Shown: positions 17,530 to 26,851, counted from the stretch's first letter. The stretch is DNA of 64,000 bases from Lachnospiraceae bacterium (GCA_017555455.1 JAFZGJ010000070.1:45651-109650); one strand, 5' to 3'. Numbers and translations are program-made. Notes: generated by a model not told the origin, from the letters alone.

Positions 17530-18426
17530 ATGATGACCCTAGAAAGATTTACAGAACATCTCAAGCAAAGACTTGAGGAAATTACCGGTTGTGAAGTGAG
17601 GATTCAACCTACCCAAAAGAATAATGGAGTTAAGTTAACATCCATAACCATTATGAGAGAAGGAAGAAATGTAGCACCTACAACTTATGCTGAGCAATAT
17701 TTTGACCAATTCAATGCAGGAGAAACCATTGAAGAGATCTTGGATAAGATTATTGAGATTGATGAAAAGTATCAATTAGACAGTGATTTTGATGTTTCCA
17801 GCTTTACAGACTATGAAAGAGTCAAAGACAAGCTAAGATTCAAACTGGTAAATACAAAAAAGAACAGTGAAAGATTGTTGCAGATGCCACATAAGAAATT
17901 TTTGGATTTATCCAAGATTTACTTTGCAGAGGTTGATAGCATAGATGGTTGTAAAGGAACAATCACTATTACCACGGAACATATGAAATTTTGGGGTATT
18001 AATATTGATGAATTAGATGAAATTGCTACGGAAAACACTATTAATCAAGAACCGGCTTCTATTTTTAATCTAATAAATTTTGTAAAAATGAAATTAGAAG
18101 AATTGAAATTAAGAGTACCAGACATAAAGACACCATATTTGCCAATGTTTGGAGTTACTAATACTTCTAGAGTATATGGTGCAGCAGTATTACTATATGA
18201 TGCATTATTAAAAGATTTTTCAAATCAAGTGGAAGATGACTTATACATAATCCCCAGTTCGATACATGAACTGATTTTTATACCTGTAAAAGAGAGTGGA
18301 AGAAATGCTTCAGACTTGAAATATATGATTCATGAAGTAAATCGTACCCAAGTAGCCGAAGAAGAGATTCTTTCCGATAATCTCTATTTCTATAATCGTG
18401 AAACAAACCAAGTTGAAATAATTTAA
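17530..18426 (+). CDS. DUF5688 family protein
   Basis: 298 residues, ATG after AAAAGGAGAG (ATGATG, either could start). Recognised from the Lachnospiraceae DUF5688 layout: N-terminal EITGCEVRIQPTQKNNGVKLTSITI, central region with NTKKNSERLLQMPHKKFLDLSKIYF, and the closing block IIPSSIHELIFIPV, LKYMIHEVNRTQVAEEEILSD and NLYFYNRE. Soluble and cytoplasmic. The family has many chromosomal copies in this group and no established function. It is followed directly by a hairpin that overlaps the next promoter. Confidence 0.85.
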   Translation: MMTLERFTEHLKQRLEEITGCEVRIQPTQKNNGVKLTSITIMREGRNVAPTTYAEQYFDQFNAGETIEEILDKIIEIDEKYQLDSDFDVSSFTDYERVKDKLRFKLVNTKKNSERLLQMPHKKFLDLSKIYFAEVDSIDGCKGTITITTEHMKFWGINIDELDEIATENTINQEPASIFNLINFVKMKLEELKLRVPDIKTPYLPMFGVTNTSRVYGAAVLLYDALLKDFSNQVEDDLYIIPSSIHELIFIPVKESGRNASDLKYMIHEVNRTQVAEEEILSDNLYFYNRETNQVEII

Positions 18427-18442
18427 TTTCAGACAATTTAAT

Positions 18443-18494
18443 TTGTACAGACAATCCCCCTTTGCTATAATTAGTTTATCAGAGCAAAGGGGAT
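18443..18494 (+). promoter_or_regulatory. Promoter embedded in a terminator-like inverted repeat
   Basis: -35 TTGTAC (18443-18448), exactly 17 bases, then -10 TATAAT (18466-18471). The arms CCCCTTTGCT (18457-18466) and AGCAAAGGGG (18483-18492) form a 10-bp inverted repeat followed by ATTTTTTATG. The first arm lies in the promoter spacer, so only read-through RNA from upstream can fold the hairpin. Confidence 0.65.
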
Positions 18495-18499
18495 TTTTT

Positions 18500-19516
18500 A
18501 TGACACTACAGGAATGGTTTGATTATGTTAAAGAGAATAGATATGTAGATATAGAAGAAGCAATGCAGGAAAATTCTGTTATAAAATTTTATTATGAAAG
18601 TTTATACAGTTCTATTCGTAAAATGGCACTCGAAAGTTATATTTATATTGAAAGATATGGAGATAAATTAGAATATTTATTAGAACGTGCTAAAATTCCA
18701 AATTCCCTGCGTGAATATCAAAAACAAACAGAGTGTGATATGGAGGAACTAAATGAGATATGTGAAGAAGCAATAAAATCTGATTCTAAGATTGGTAAGT
18801 TACAGTTAAATAGTAGTTTCTACAATGATGATATAGAGGAAATTACATATAGTGCTGATAAAAGAGAATTATTATTAGCTTTAAAACATTCAATATTAAC
18901 AGATTTTTCAGTACATGAGGAAGCCTTTGATAATAATGATGAATATATAAATTTTATTATAAGCCTAATTGAAGCAATATATAACGAATGTGATTGTCCC
19001 ATTGCAGAAGAAATTTTAGATAAATACAAAAACTTTACGAAACAATATTATTTATATAATATACATGAAGATTTTAAAAGCATGCTTATAGGTTCATTTT
19101 TTAAGTGGTATTTTGTAATGAGGTTGGGAAGTAAAGAAATTTATCAAAATAAAATTTCATTTATTAATGAAATTTTTGATGATATAGTTGAATATTTAAA
19201 AGACGTAAATAATGAAATAGTAATATACATTGATAAAATATCATATAGAAAATCAAAACTGCCATTAAGCTTGGAAATGTTTAAAAATGAAATTTTTATA
19301 TATGTGAAAGTAGCAGAACAAGAAGAAAAAGTAACAGCTGGACTAGATATGTCTGCTGTATTTAGTGATGATATACCAAAGAGAGAAATTATTTTCAAAC
19401 CTCAGAATGTTCTAGATATTATAAATGAGGCAATTAGAATCGCTGGTATTCAGGATTTCATCGAAATTACAGAGGATGAGGAAAAGATTACTTATAAAAA
19501 CAAGATTTTAGCCTAA
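18500..19516 (+). CDS. Hypothetical protein, mostly helical
   Basis: 338 residues from the ATG at 18500 (AAAGGGGA ~8 bases upstream); the longer frame from TTG 18443 begins in the promoter and is rejected. Predicted helical and acidic, soluble, with a Leu/Ile-rich middle and a C-terminal block DDIPKREIIFKPQNVLDIINEAIRIAG. No domain recognised. It has its own promoter, and read-through from the DUF5688 gene would hide its ribosome site. Confidence 0.7.
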   Translation: MTLQEWFDYVKENRYVDIEEAMQENSVIKFYYESLYSSIRKMALESYIYIERYGDKLEYLLERAKIPNSLREYQKQTECDMEELNEICEEAIKSDSKIGKLQLNSSFYNDDIEEITYSADKRELLLALKHSILTDFSVHEEAFDNNDEYINFIISLIEAIYNECDCPIAEEILDKYKNFTKQYYLYNIHEDFKSMLIGSFFKWYFVMRLGSKEIYQNKISFINEIFDDIVEYLKDVNNEIVIYIDKISYRKSKLPLSLEMFKNEIFIYVKVAEQEEKVTAGLDMSAVFSDDIPKREIIFKPQNVLDIINEAIRIAGIQDFIEITEDEEKITYKNKILA

Positions 19517-19555
19517 CAAAAATCCGTTTATTATATTTTTAAGGAGGATATTGAC

Positions 19556-19849
19556 ATGGAAAAATCAATTAAAGAAATCATTGCTGAAGGCGGTGTAATC
19601 TGTGAATTATGTGGTCAACGCATGTTAAAAGCCGATGGTTGCACCTGCTCTGAAATAAAGAGCAATGGAAAAATATATAAAAGAATTAAGTTTGGTGAGG
19701 ATCCCTTGGATATAGATGAACGTTGCCACGACTGTCATACATCAATTGGTCACTACCACCATATAAACTGTGATGCAGAAACATGTCCAGTCTGCGGAGA
19801 ACAGTTAATAAGCTGCGACTGCGATATAGAATTCATCGAAAACAAATAA
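19556..19849 (+). CDS. Small zinc-ribbon-like protein
   Basis: 97 residues with many Cys/His: CELC (16-19), CTCS (29-31), CHDC and HYHHINC, then CPVC and CDCD near the end. The spacing suggests two or three zinc knuckles. Proteins with the GxVICELCGQRML start are common in this bacterial group and seem to be small accessory DNA- or RNA-binding modules, but no function is established. AAGGAGGATATTGAC is a strong ribosome site. Confidence 0.75.
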   Translation: MEKSIKEIIAEGGVICELCGQRMLKADGCTCSEIKSNGKIYKRIKFGEDPLDIDERCHDCHTSIGHYHHINCDAETCPVCGEQLISCDCDIEFIENK

Positions 19850-19858
19850 TTCAATCAA

Positions 19859-19900
19859 AATTCCTTATTAAGTTGTTTAGACTTGGTAAGGAATTTTTTT
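19859..19900 (+). terminator. Intrinsic terminator
   Basis: 9-bp stem AATTCCTTA/TAAGGAATT and seven T. Confidence 0.8.
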
Positions 19901-20331
19901 GTTTTGAAATCCAAATTAGTAAAAATTGTCTGGGTGAGTGTGGATTGTTCAGATAGTGTCCAAATCAATTTAAAGGGGGTAAAACGGGATTTTAGAGTGG
20001 TTCTGGTGTATTTGGTAGGGTAGGGGGTAAAAATGGAAATTTCAAGGTCGATTTCTGTCAGCGTAATAACTTAGTGTATTAAAGTGGAACGGCTGGTTAG
20101 AATCCAACCATAACATGTGACTGAAATTTATTTACTTTTCAATATATTTGTTTAAAACACAGTATCAGTCGAGATACCACTACATACATATGATTAATTG
20201 ATAATAGACTGTATTTCTAACATATAAAATATATAAATGTAAATTCAATCGGTGAAAAATTTCAAAATAAAATTTCAAAATGAACAGATGTATGATTAAA
20301 GAAAAAAAAGGAAAGAGCAGGTAAAATCAAA
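19901..20331. other. Non-coding gap
   Basis: 430 bases with no gene. It includes a G-rich stretch (GGGGGTAAAACGGG at ~19976 and GGTAGGGTAGGGGG at ~20012) and TGTCAGCGTAATAAC at ~20054. I see no clear promoter. Confidence 0.45.
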
Positions 20332-20913
20332 ATGTTAACTATAATTTTAGGTGATAAAAACAGTGAAGAATTTTTAAAGAGCAGTAAGTATGTAGATTAT
20401 AATGATGGCTTATTTGATGAAGAATACCAAGAAGAATGGTTTGCAGATGAATTTATTAAGCAGATACTTAAAGAGATAGACCATATAGATTTGAAAAAAT
20501 CGACAGGAATTTGTTTTAAAAACAGTATAACAGGTGATGTTCATTCTCATAAAGAATTATCTACAAGTTGTAAAACATTAATACTGATGTATAAATATCC
20601 AAATGTAGTTTTTCAAGCAAGATTTGGGGATAATTGCAATGATTTTGTAGAGCAGATAGCAGTAAAAAGTAACATAACAATCAAAGCTGACTATTTTCAT
20701 CTTTATAAGTTTAAGTTTATTAAAGAGATTAATTACATAAATTACGGAGTGATTGCAAGAAACAGACAAGAAATGCAAAAATTGTTTAGTCAGTTCATAG
20801 AGGATAACCGGTTAGAATTACCTGAGTCTGAGGTAGATAACAGACCATTACAAGAAAGACATCCTGACTTCTATAGAAGAATCAAGGAGTTAGAAGCTAA
20901 GCAGAACAAATAA
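20332..20913 (+). CDS. DUF4869 family protein
   Basis: 193 residues. The start MLTIILGDKN, the central LSTSCKTLILMYKYPNVVFQARFGDNCNDFV and the tail motif INYGVIARNRQEM match the DUF4869 pattern (xLTIIFG, LSTGVKTLILMY, GDNC) from Lachnospiraceae. Soluble; function unknown. The domain is usually ~150 residues; the extra 40 C-terminal residues are charged and end KELEAKQNK. Ribosome site GGAAAGAGCAGG is moderate. Confidence 0.8.
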   Translation: MLTIILGDKNSEEFLKSSKYVDYNDGLFDEEYQEEWFADEFIKQILKEIDHIDLKKSTGICFKNSITGDVHSHKELSTSCKTLILMYKYPNVVFQARFGDNCNDFVEQIAVKSNITIKADYFHLYKFKFIKEINYINYGVIARNRQEMQKLFSQFIEDNRLELPESEVDNRPLQERHPDFYRRIKELEAKQNK

Positions 20914-20951
20914 GAAAGAGCAGAACTCGGAGAACAAACAAAGATAAGTTT

Positions 20952-21040
20952 ATTTCCTCCCTTGCATATCCTCTCATTTCATTGCATAATATTGTCAATC
21001 AAAAGAAAAGGAACTTATACCAATGAAACATAGAATTTTA
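20952..21040 (+). repeat. 89-bp lipoprotein leader repeat, copy 1
   Basis: Identical over 89 bases, except one base at 21014, to the reverse complement of 47652-47740. It spans the promoter/5' leader and the first six codons of the lipoprotein gene. Confidence 0.9.
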
Positions 21041-21577
21041 TTATTAACGCTAATTTTGAGTTTATCTTTTACTCTTACTGCATGTAATAAAGAAGATAAA
21101 CCAGTCCCAGAGACATCCACTGTAGAAGATACAGTACAGGAAGAAATATCTACTTCTACAACTGAATCTACTTCTGATTCCCAGGGTACAGATGTTCAGC
21201 TTTCCGAAGATGAACTTGACGTAAAAGCAGAAGACAATGCATCAGCAACAACTGTAGAACAGTCCGCAGACCTTTCCGGTCTTACAGAAGATGAACTGGA
21301 AACAGCAAATGAAATGAAGGAATTACTTGATTTAGGTTTAATTTCCCAAGAAGAGTATGATGAAGCAATAGATGTACTTAAGAACGGAATAATGGGATCT
21401 GGTAGTACCAGCAGCTCTAGTAGCAACGCTGGCAGCTATACCCAGCAACAACTTAATCCTGAGCAACAGGCTGCAGTAGAAGAAATGTACACAACCGGTA
21501 AAGACACCGAGCATCGCACCAACATCGACTACAGCGCACCTTCTAATCCGGAATTGGCAGGATACAGGATCAATTAA
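21023..21577 (+). CDS. Lipoprotein of the MKHR family with SHOCT-like motif
   Basis: 184 residues. Signal LLLTLILSLSFTLTAC, lipidation predicted on Cys21, then a Thr/Ser/Glu linker. ETANEMKELLDLGLISQEEYDEAIDVL is SHOCT-like (short C-terminal helix, LGxISxEEYxxxxxxL). After a Ser-rich spacer the end reads NIDYSAPSNPELAGYRIN, nearly the same as the end of the minus-strand lipoprotein at 47124 (DVDYNAPSNPKFAGGSLE). The two share a leader and both termini but differ in the middle, a modular pattern. Confidence 0.8.
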   Translation: MKHRILLLTLILSLSFTLTACNKEDKPVPETSTVEDTVQEEISTSTTESTSDSQGTDVQLSEDELDVKAEDNASATTVEQSADLSGLTEDELETANEMKELLDLGLISQEEYDEAIDVLKNGIMGSGSTSSSSSNAGSYTQQQLNPEQQAAVEEMYTTGKDTEHRTNIDYSAPSNPELAGYRIN

Positions 21578-21587
21578 TCTTAAAATA

Positions 21588-21619
21588 AAATGGAACGTCA
21601 TCCGGCGTTCCATTTTTTC
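21588..21619 (+). terminator. Intrinsic terminator of lipoprotein gene
   Basis: 10-bp stem AAATGGAACG/CGTTCCATTT with T-run. Confidence 0.85.
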
Positions 21620-21788
21620 TGTGATAATAAGCAGTAGAATAAGGTGTAAACACACAGAATTAGTTTATTATACAACCCAAACATTTCTAACATTTCCTTA
21701 ATCCAATCCTTAATCTAATCTTTCAGAGTCCATTTTATGGTACATAACCTATGATAACCTCAAGATGAAAGGAGGAAATATCAGAGGT

Positions 21789-22304
21789 ATGTGCACCCAT
21801 AATTCAAACATAACCGACCCTATAAAACCTAAAACCAACCATATAAACCCAACAATAACCTTACAATTTATTTTTATAATCATATATCTCAAAACCATAC
21901 AATATCTAAATACCACACATATTTTTCATACGAATAAAGGATTATTATGTTGTGCAGAGTTGGTTTTAGTAATATTATTAATACAGATGATATTGCAGAT
22001 TTACATAGTATGGAATCAGAGTAAGAGAACCATATGCAATAAAGAGATATTTCAAACAATTTTATTTTTAGTGAATTATTTAAGTGCAGGCTTGATATCC
22101 ATTATCTGTTTATATTTAAGAAGGATATGCGGGCCAGAAGTGTCAATAGACATAAATCCAGCCTTAAATAAATTTATTTTAAGTTCAATACTAGTATTAT
22201 CATTTGCAATAATTCAGTTATTTAGTTTATCAGTTCAATTACTAAAAGGGGGAAAACACTATGAACTTAACACAAGAGATGAAGGAAATGTTGGAAGGAA
22301 TTAA
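21789..22304 (+). CDS. Four-span integral membrane protein
   Basis: 171 residues from ATG 21789, downstream of AAAGGAGG (13-base gap); the ATG at 21765 precedes that site and has none of its own. Four hydrophobic spans are visible: ITLQFIFIIIYLKTIQYL, LCCAELVLVILLIQMILQIYIVW, FQTILFLVNYLSAGLISIICLYL and FILSSILVLSFAIIQLFSLSV. Its last 44 bases overlap the start of the next gene, implying translational coupling. Codon and base use at the start (C/A-rich) differ from the neighbours. No family recognised; it may be the membrane partner of the two genes behind it. Confidence 0.65.
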   Translation: MCTHNSNITDPIKPKTNHINPTITLQFIFIIIYLKTIQYLNTTHIFHTNKGLLCCAELVLVILLIQMILQIYIVWNQSKRTICNKEIFQTILFLVNYLSAGLISIICLYLRRICGPEVSIDINPALNKFILSSILVLSFAIIQLFSLSVQLLKGGKHYELNTRDEGNVGRN

Positions 22305-23412
22305 AAAGAATGAAAAGAAATTGCAATCAAGAAATGACAAACTTTATTATGCACCAAACATTCCAGAGGATATAAAGAAAAAGTTAATTAAAAATTTTGA
22401 TATCAATATTCCAATTAATGACGTAGTGGCTTTCATTGATGAAAGTTTATTGAGAACAGCTAGTGCTGGATATGTGTTTACCACAGACGGATACTACTAC
22501 AAAATGGGTGTATTGAAGGCAGACTATTATAACTACAAAGACATTGAAAGCATCTTTTTTAGAGAAAAAGATGGTGTTTATATTAGAATGAAGACCAAAA
22601 TAAAAGAGGAGAAACGTTTTTCAGCTAATGAGTTTGGTATGGGTATGTATGATGTTATATCCAGAATGTTATACATCGATAAAAAATATGGACAAAACAC
22701 TTTAAAATCAAACGGACAAGTAAAACCAATAGATATACCAGAAGACATGTTAGCTAAATGTCATGGTATAATTCATGGAGCTTCAGCAGCTGCAGCAGGA
22801 GCGGCTAGTGGTTTAGCCCAGATACCAGGTTCAGATAATGCGGTGCTTCTTCCAATTCAGATAGGAATGATAGTTGGACTTGGAGCAGTGTTTGAAATTA
22901 ATATAACAGAGTCAGGAGCTAAAGGTTTGGTACTGAACTATGGAGCTTCACTTGCAGGTAGAGCATTATCCCAATTTTTAGTAGGATGGATACCAGGTTT
23001 AGGAAATGCAATTAATGCCACTACAGCGGCTGGTATTACAGAAGTAATGGGTTGGTTAGCAGTAGAAGATTTCTATAAGAGATGGCTTGAAGACAAAGCC
23101 AAAGGTAAGTTAGATGGAATCAAAGCAGGTTATGCCCAAGCATCAAGAGAATTTGAACAAAAATTCCGTAAGCAGGCAGATGAATTCTTTAAACAGGGAG
23201 CGGTTTTTAAAGAACAGATTAAAGAATATCAAGAATTGATGAAAGCATATGAGGAATATATCAAAGAGATTGAAGGAAAAGTGACAGCCAGTGAAATTAT
23301 TGCTGAATATGAAAAATTAAAAGCTATGAAGCCAGAACCTCAGGCAGAACAAAAGATGGTAGAACCAAAATATAAAGAAGATATAGACGTAGAATCTGAG
23401 TATGAAGATTAG
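22261..23412 (+). CDS. DUF697-like membrane-associated protein
   Basis: 383 residues. The N-terminal ~125 residues (IPINDVVAFIDESLLRTASAGYVFTTDGYYYK) look like a small PH- or GRAM-like domain. Residues ~165-260 (HGASAAAAGAASGLAQIPGSDNAVLL, IQIGMIVGLGAVFEI, GRALSQFLVGWIPGLGNAINATTAAGITEVMGW) match the DUF697 pattern: alternating small-residue hydrophobic helices with an IPGLG turn, as in YcjF-like proteins and at the C-termini of membrane-remodelling GTPases. A long charged coiled coil follows. AAAGGGGG is the ribosome site. I infer a peripheral or integral membrane protein working with the flanking genes. Confidence 0.7.
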   Translation: MNLTQEMKEMLEGIKKNEKKLQSRNDKLYYAPNIPEDIKKKLIKNFDINIPINDVVAFIDESLLRTASAGYVFTTDGYYYKMGVLKADYYNYKDIESIFFREKDGVYIRMKTKIKEEKRFSANEFGMGMYDVISRMLYIDKKYGQNTLKSNGQVKPIDIPEDMLAKCHGIIHGASAAAAGAASGLAQIPGSDNAVLLPIQIGMIVGLGAVFEINITESGAKGLVLNYGASLAGRALSQFLVGWIPGLGNAINATTAAGITEVMGWLAVEDFYKRWLEDKAKGKLDGIKAGYAQASREFEQKFRKQADEFFKQGAVFKEQIKEYQELMKAYEEYIKEIEGKVTASEIIAEYEKLKAMKPEPQAEQKMVEPKYKEDIDVESEYED

Positions 23413-23454
23413 TTTAATCATGCAGAACATTCTTATAGAAAGGAGACATAAAAG

Positions 23455-24738
23455 ATGAACTTAGAAGAATTACAAGCCAGACGTAAAAAGCTGAGTGAAA
23501 ACAGTGAAACCATTTCAAGAAATATGGATAAAATTGCCAATGAATCCTTGAGAGTAGCAGAAGTAGCCCATAACACCCCTCAGATTTTAGATGACTTAGA
23601 TAGAGAATTCGAATCAGTAACCGGTTTAGATAAGAAAGATATAGAATTCCTCTTTGCAGCTACTGGACTACAGTTAATGCGTATTTTTGTAGCTAACTTA
23701 TTAACAGAGATAGAAGAGGCAAATAAAGGGAAACGTGAAAAATGGTTACATGATGTTGAAGATGAAATTTTAGGAAATATTAATCCAGATGGTAGTGTAG
23801 TGGATAAACCTTACTATGCATCCACAGAACATATAATTTCTAAAAAAACAGTGCCTTATGATGCAACGACTTCCTTGACAGGAGATATTCTAAATAAGGC
23901 TAAAAAACCTTTAAATTGGAGTTTTGATATATCAGACTTCATACTTGATAAGAAGATTGATAATTTTAAGGGAGCGAATCATAGATTTGCAACTTTAGGA
24001 CATGACCCAATTATTGGTTTAGTAGTTGGAACCGCTAATATCATGACAAATACAATTACATTCGTAGGTAATAATGAAACCTTATCTATTTTAGATATGG
24101 ATATTTTACAAACCAAACATGTTATTTACACGGATAATTACAGTCACCCTATGATTGGTACACCAGCTTCGACAGCCTATATGATGAAAAAGACACTGGA
24201 TAGAAGTTTAGAAGAACCTGAAGCATTGGTAGCATCAATAATTAAACAGGTAATACATATAGGAACTGACATGTATACCCCTTGTGGTATTCAAATTCCG
24301 GGAGCTAATTTGGTGATGAGCAATAGTAAGGTAGAAGAGCTTACAGAAAAAATTGGATGGGGAGACATTGCAAAAGTAGGTACATCAGCCTTAGTAGCCG
24401 ATTTAATCAATAATATAATTTCAGTACTTCACAAACTAACCCATGATATGAGAGATGGAGTTTCTGAAGAATTATATGAAGTCAAGACAAGAAAAATCTT
24501 GCTTTATTCCAATACCATAGCCACAGGAAGTAATGTGTTGTATACAGGAATCAAAACAGGTGTCACAGGAGACATTTCTCAGTTGCGTAAACTTGACTGG
24601 GGTGGCTTAATTATTTTATTGAAACGCCTAAGAGAAGACACTAAATTCATCAGAGAAATCAAAGAAGAGTTTATTACAAGTGGATTTAACAAGTTAATAC
24701 AAGGCGAAGACTTACAGTTAGAAGAAATCAAACCATAA
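23455..24738 (+). CDS. Hypothetical protein, HNTPxILDDLDREFE family
   Basis: 427 residues; AAAGGAGA seven to ten bases before ATG. Opens with a coiled coil, then VAHNTPQILDDLDREFESVTGLDKKDIEFLFAATGLQLMRIF, ISKKTVPYDAT and HRFATLGHDPIIGLVVGTANIMTNTIT. I recall related proteins in gut Firmicutes and Bacteroidota with the same three blocks but no assigned role. The conserved GHDP and NTP blocks look more like a structural or scaffold core than a known enzyme. It is the last gene of a three-gene unit with a four-span protein and a DUF697-like protein. Confidence 0.7.
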   Translation: MNLEELQARRKKLSENSETISRNMDKIANESLRVAEVAHNTPQILDDLDREFESVTGLDKKDIEFLFAATGLQLMRIFVANLLTEIEEANKGKREKWLHDVEDEILGNINPDGSVVDKPYYASTEHIISKKTVPYDATTSLTGDILNKAKKPLNWSFDISDFILDKKIDNFKGANHRFATLGHDPIIGLVVGTANIMTNTITFVGNNETLSILDMDILQTKHVIYTDNYSHPMIGTPASTAYMMKKTLDRSLEEPEALVASIIKQVIHIGTDMYTPCGIQIPGANLVMSNSKVEELTEKIGWGDIAKVGTSALVADLINNIISVLHKLTHDMRDGVSEELYEVKTRKILLYSNTIATGSNVLYTGIKTGVTGDISQLRKLDWGGLIILLKRLREDTKFIREIKEEFITSGFNKLIQGEDLQLEEIKP

Positions 24739-24742
24739 AAAA

Positions 24743-24779
24743 ACAAGCACCGGCTTTCAAGAGAAGTCGGTGTTTTTGT
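24743..24779 (+). terminator. Intrinsic terminator of the 21.8-24.7 kb operon
   Basis: 9-bp stem CACCGGCTT/AAGTCGGTG (one G-T pair) followed by TTTTTGTT. Confidence 0.85.
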
Positions 24780-25060
24780 TTAAGGAGAAGGAAAGCAGGG
24801 GAAAAATTCATTCAACACCCCTACCTATCCTTTTTTTATATCCTCCAATAAATATTCCAAACATTTTATACTCATGTTCAATCACCTCTAACAATTCTTA
24901 TTTCCTCTATAATTTCAATAGCAGACCGTAAAAAAGGCACTCCTTTTAGGAGATAATAGATTTAGTTTTAGTTCAAAATTTCATGCTTATATTCAAAATC
25001 ATTCAGCGTTAGAATGAATTCCTAAAAAGAAGCTTGAAAATTTAATATTGAAAGGAGAGA
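24780..25060. promoter_or_regulatory. Leader region shared with paralogue at 28425
   Basis: The last 60 bases carry CGTTAGAAT (a TAGAAT -10-like box at ~25006), CCTAAAAAGAA-CTTGAAAATT and AATATTGAAAGGAGAG. The same order and near-identical sequence occur at 28365-28417 before the second paralogue. Further upstream nothing gene-like is seen. Confidence 0.6.
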
Positions 25061-25069
25061 GTGCAGTTT

Positions 25070-26800
25070 ATGAGTAAACGAATCAATGTAGAGGACCTTT
25101 TGAGTCCACATTCAACAATCAACCCTGCAGAAGAAATCCCAGAGGATGATGACATTTTTGCAGATGACGAGCTGGAAGAGGATGGGGAGGAAGACATCTT
25201 TTCTGATACAAATGATGTAAAAGAGTATGATTTGTTTAATATTAGTGATGAATCAGACGAAGACGATAATGATCCAGCTGATGACGACTCAGAAGAATAC
25301 TGCTTTTGTGGGGTAACAGTTGAATCAGACGAAGATGATGATGTTGAATTTGAAGATGACTTCCATGACGATGATGATGACGTAATACCAACACCATTTG
25401 GGTTTGGTCTTGTAACCAATAAGCCTATAGTGAATCAATATGTAACAGTGGAATTTGAGGTAAAAGATGAATTCAAACCAGCTTTCAAAACAATCTTAAG
25501 CATAATGAAAATGTTTAAAGATGATTTCATACCATACAAAGAAAGAGTATTTATCATTGATGGATTGGTAAAAAACATTAATCTTCATTCTAAGAAAATT
25601 AACTGGACAGGATGGAGAGAGACGGTTACAGACAATATATTTGATTGTAATGCAGTCAAGAAAACTTGTCAGTTTACCTTAGATGACCTTAAAACCTCTG
25701 GAGTTCCGCTTCATAGCATTGAAAAGAATGTAATTCCTGTTTCATACTTTGAAAGAGAACGCTTAAACAGAGAATTTTTGGATTGTTTCCAAGAAGAAGA
25801 AGGAAAAGATGGAAGAGATATAATCATACCTTCATGGAAAGAATTGACAGACAGTGATTGTTGTAACTATGTCTTCTTTAAGATAATTAATATCCGAAAA
25901 GATCCAGTACAGGCAGATGGAAATGAAAAGGTTTATTGTACGGTTAGATTTAATACAAATCATTTATTAGGAATAAGTCGTATGATTGTAGGAAAGTTTA
26001 TTGGTACCTTTGGGTCATACACCTCGATATACGAAAATCCATTAATCCCTGCCTTGAAAGCAAAATTCTTGATTGGAGATGATAGTACGGATGAGCAGGT
26101 AGAATTAGTAATCACACGTGATAATGGAATTACAACAGACAAGCTTTACATCAATGGCTTTGAAGATGTGAAAGATAACATTAGTATTTTCCGTAGGGAA
26201 CTAGAAAAATTACCAGATGAAATTATTATATCATTGCAGGATATCAATAAAAAATGTCTGTTAGACTTATCAATTGAATTAAAACCAGAGTTGAATAAGA
26301 GTTTGGAATTATTAGCAAATTACATAAAATTCAAGAAAAACTCTGGATACGTGTCAACAAGAGATATGCTAATGGAAATTTTTGACCTATTTAAAATGGA
26401 ATCCAGTGTAAGTAAACAATATATCAGAGATCATTTGGGCGGAAGCATAAACCGATATGAATTTATGAGTGATGATGAGAAAGAAATGCTTGCTTTTGCA
26501 GATACTTTACCACATCATCTTAAGAAATTAGTAAAAGATGTTTATCCATTGGATAGAAAAGATGAGACAGAGGAAAGAGCATTATGTTTGTATTCAAGTC
26601 TTCACGAGATGTTAAATTACATTGAGGATATTGAAGTAATGAGATTCCGTTTTGAGAGTGATGACAGAAAAGAAGATACAAGAGCTTATATTCAATTAAA
26701 GTTTACCCTCGTAGGAACCAATCTGGAAGACATCAGATACCACTTGAAGTCAATTAAACCAAATACCGCAGACATCAAATATATGTACAAAGAACTGTAA
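25070..26800 (+). CDS. Large acidic cytoplasmic protein, paralogue A
   Basis: 576 residues from ATG 25070; the GTG at 25061 is only three bases from the AAAGGAGAG site. The first ~110 residues are intensely acidic (EDDDIFADDELEED, DDDDD). Then comes a conserved core with YVTVEFEVKDEFKPAFKTIL, KKINWTGWRETVTD, IPVSYFERERLNREFLDCFQE, NPLIPALKA, EQVELVITRDNG, FRRELEKLPDEIIISLQDIN. No known domain or catalytic motif recognised. Paralogue B (28425) shares most of this core at about two thirds identity by eye, but has a different acidic N-terminus. An acidic tail joined to a soluble core could mimic DNA or bind basic proteins; that is speculation. Confidence 0.75.
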   Translation: MSKRINVEDLLSPHSTINPAEEIPEDDDIFADDELEEDGEEDIFSDTNDVKEYDLFNISDESDEDDNDPADDDSEEYCFCGVTVESDEDDDVEFEDDFHDDDDDVIPTPFGFGLVTNKPIVNQYVTVEFEVKDEFKPAFKTILSIMKMFKDDFIPYKERVFIIDGLVKNINLHSKKINWTGWRETVTDNIFDCNAVKKTCQFTLDDLKTSGVPLHSIEKNVIPVSYFERERLNREFLDCFQEEEGKDGRDIIIPSWKELTDSDCCNYVFFKIINIRKDPVQADGNEKVYCTVRFNTNHLLGISRMIVGKFIGTFGSYTSIYENPLIPALKAKFLIGDDSTDEQVELVITRDNGITTDKLYINGFEDVKDNISIFRRELEKLPDEIIISLQDINKKCLLDLSIELKPELNKSLELLANYIKFKKNSGYVSTRDMLMEIFDLFKMESSVSKQYIRDHLGGSINRYEFMSDDEKEMLAFADTLPHHLKKLVKDVYPLDRKDETEERALCLYSSLHEMLNYIEDIEVMRFRFESDDRKEDTRAYIQLKFTLVGTNLEDIRYHLKSIKPNTADIKYMYKEL

Positions 26801-26810
26801 ACCCTAGCAG

Positions 26811-26851
26811 AGAGCCAGTGCCATTGAGGTAGTGGCTTTCTTTTTTTTTGT
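26811..26851 (+). terminator. Intrinsic terminator of paralogue A
   Basis: Imperfect stem AGCCAGTGCC/GGTAGTGGCT followed by CTTTTTTTTT. Confidence 0.75.

Noticed and set aside
25042..25419. Minus-strand 125-codon Ser-rich ORF
   Set aside because: Antisense of the Asp-rich N-terminus of paralogue A (GAT/GAC read as ATC/TCA-type codons).
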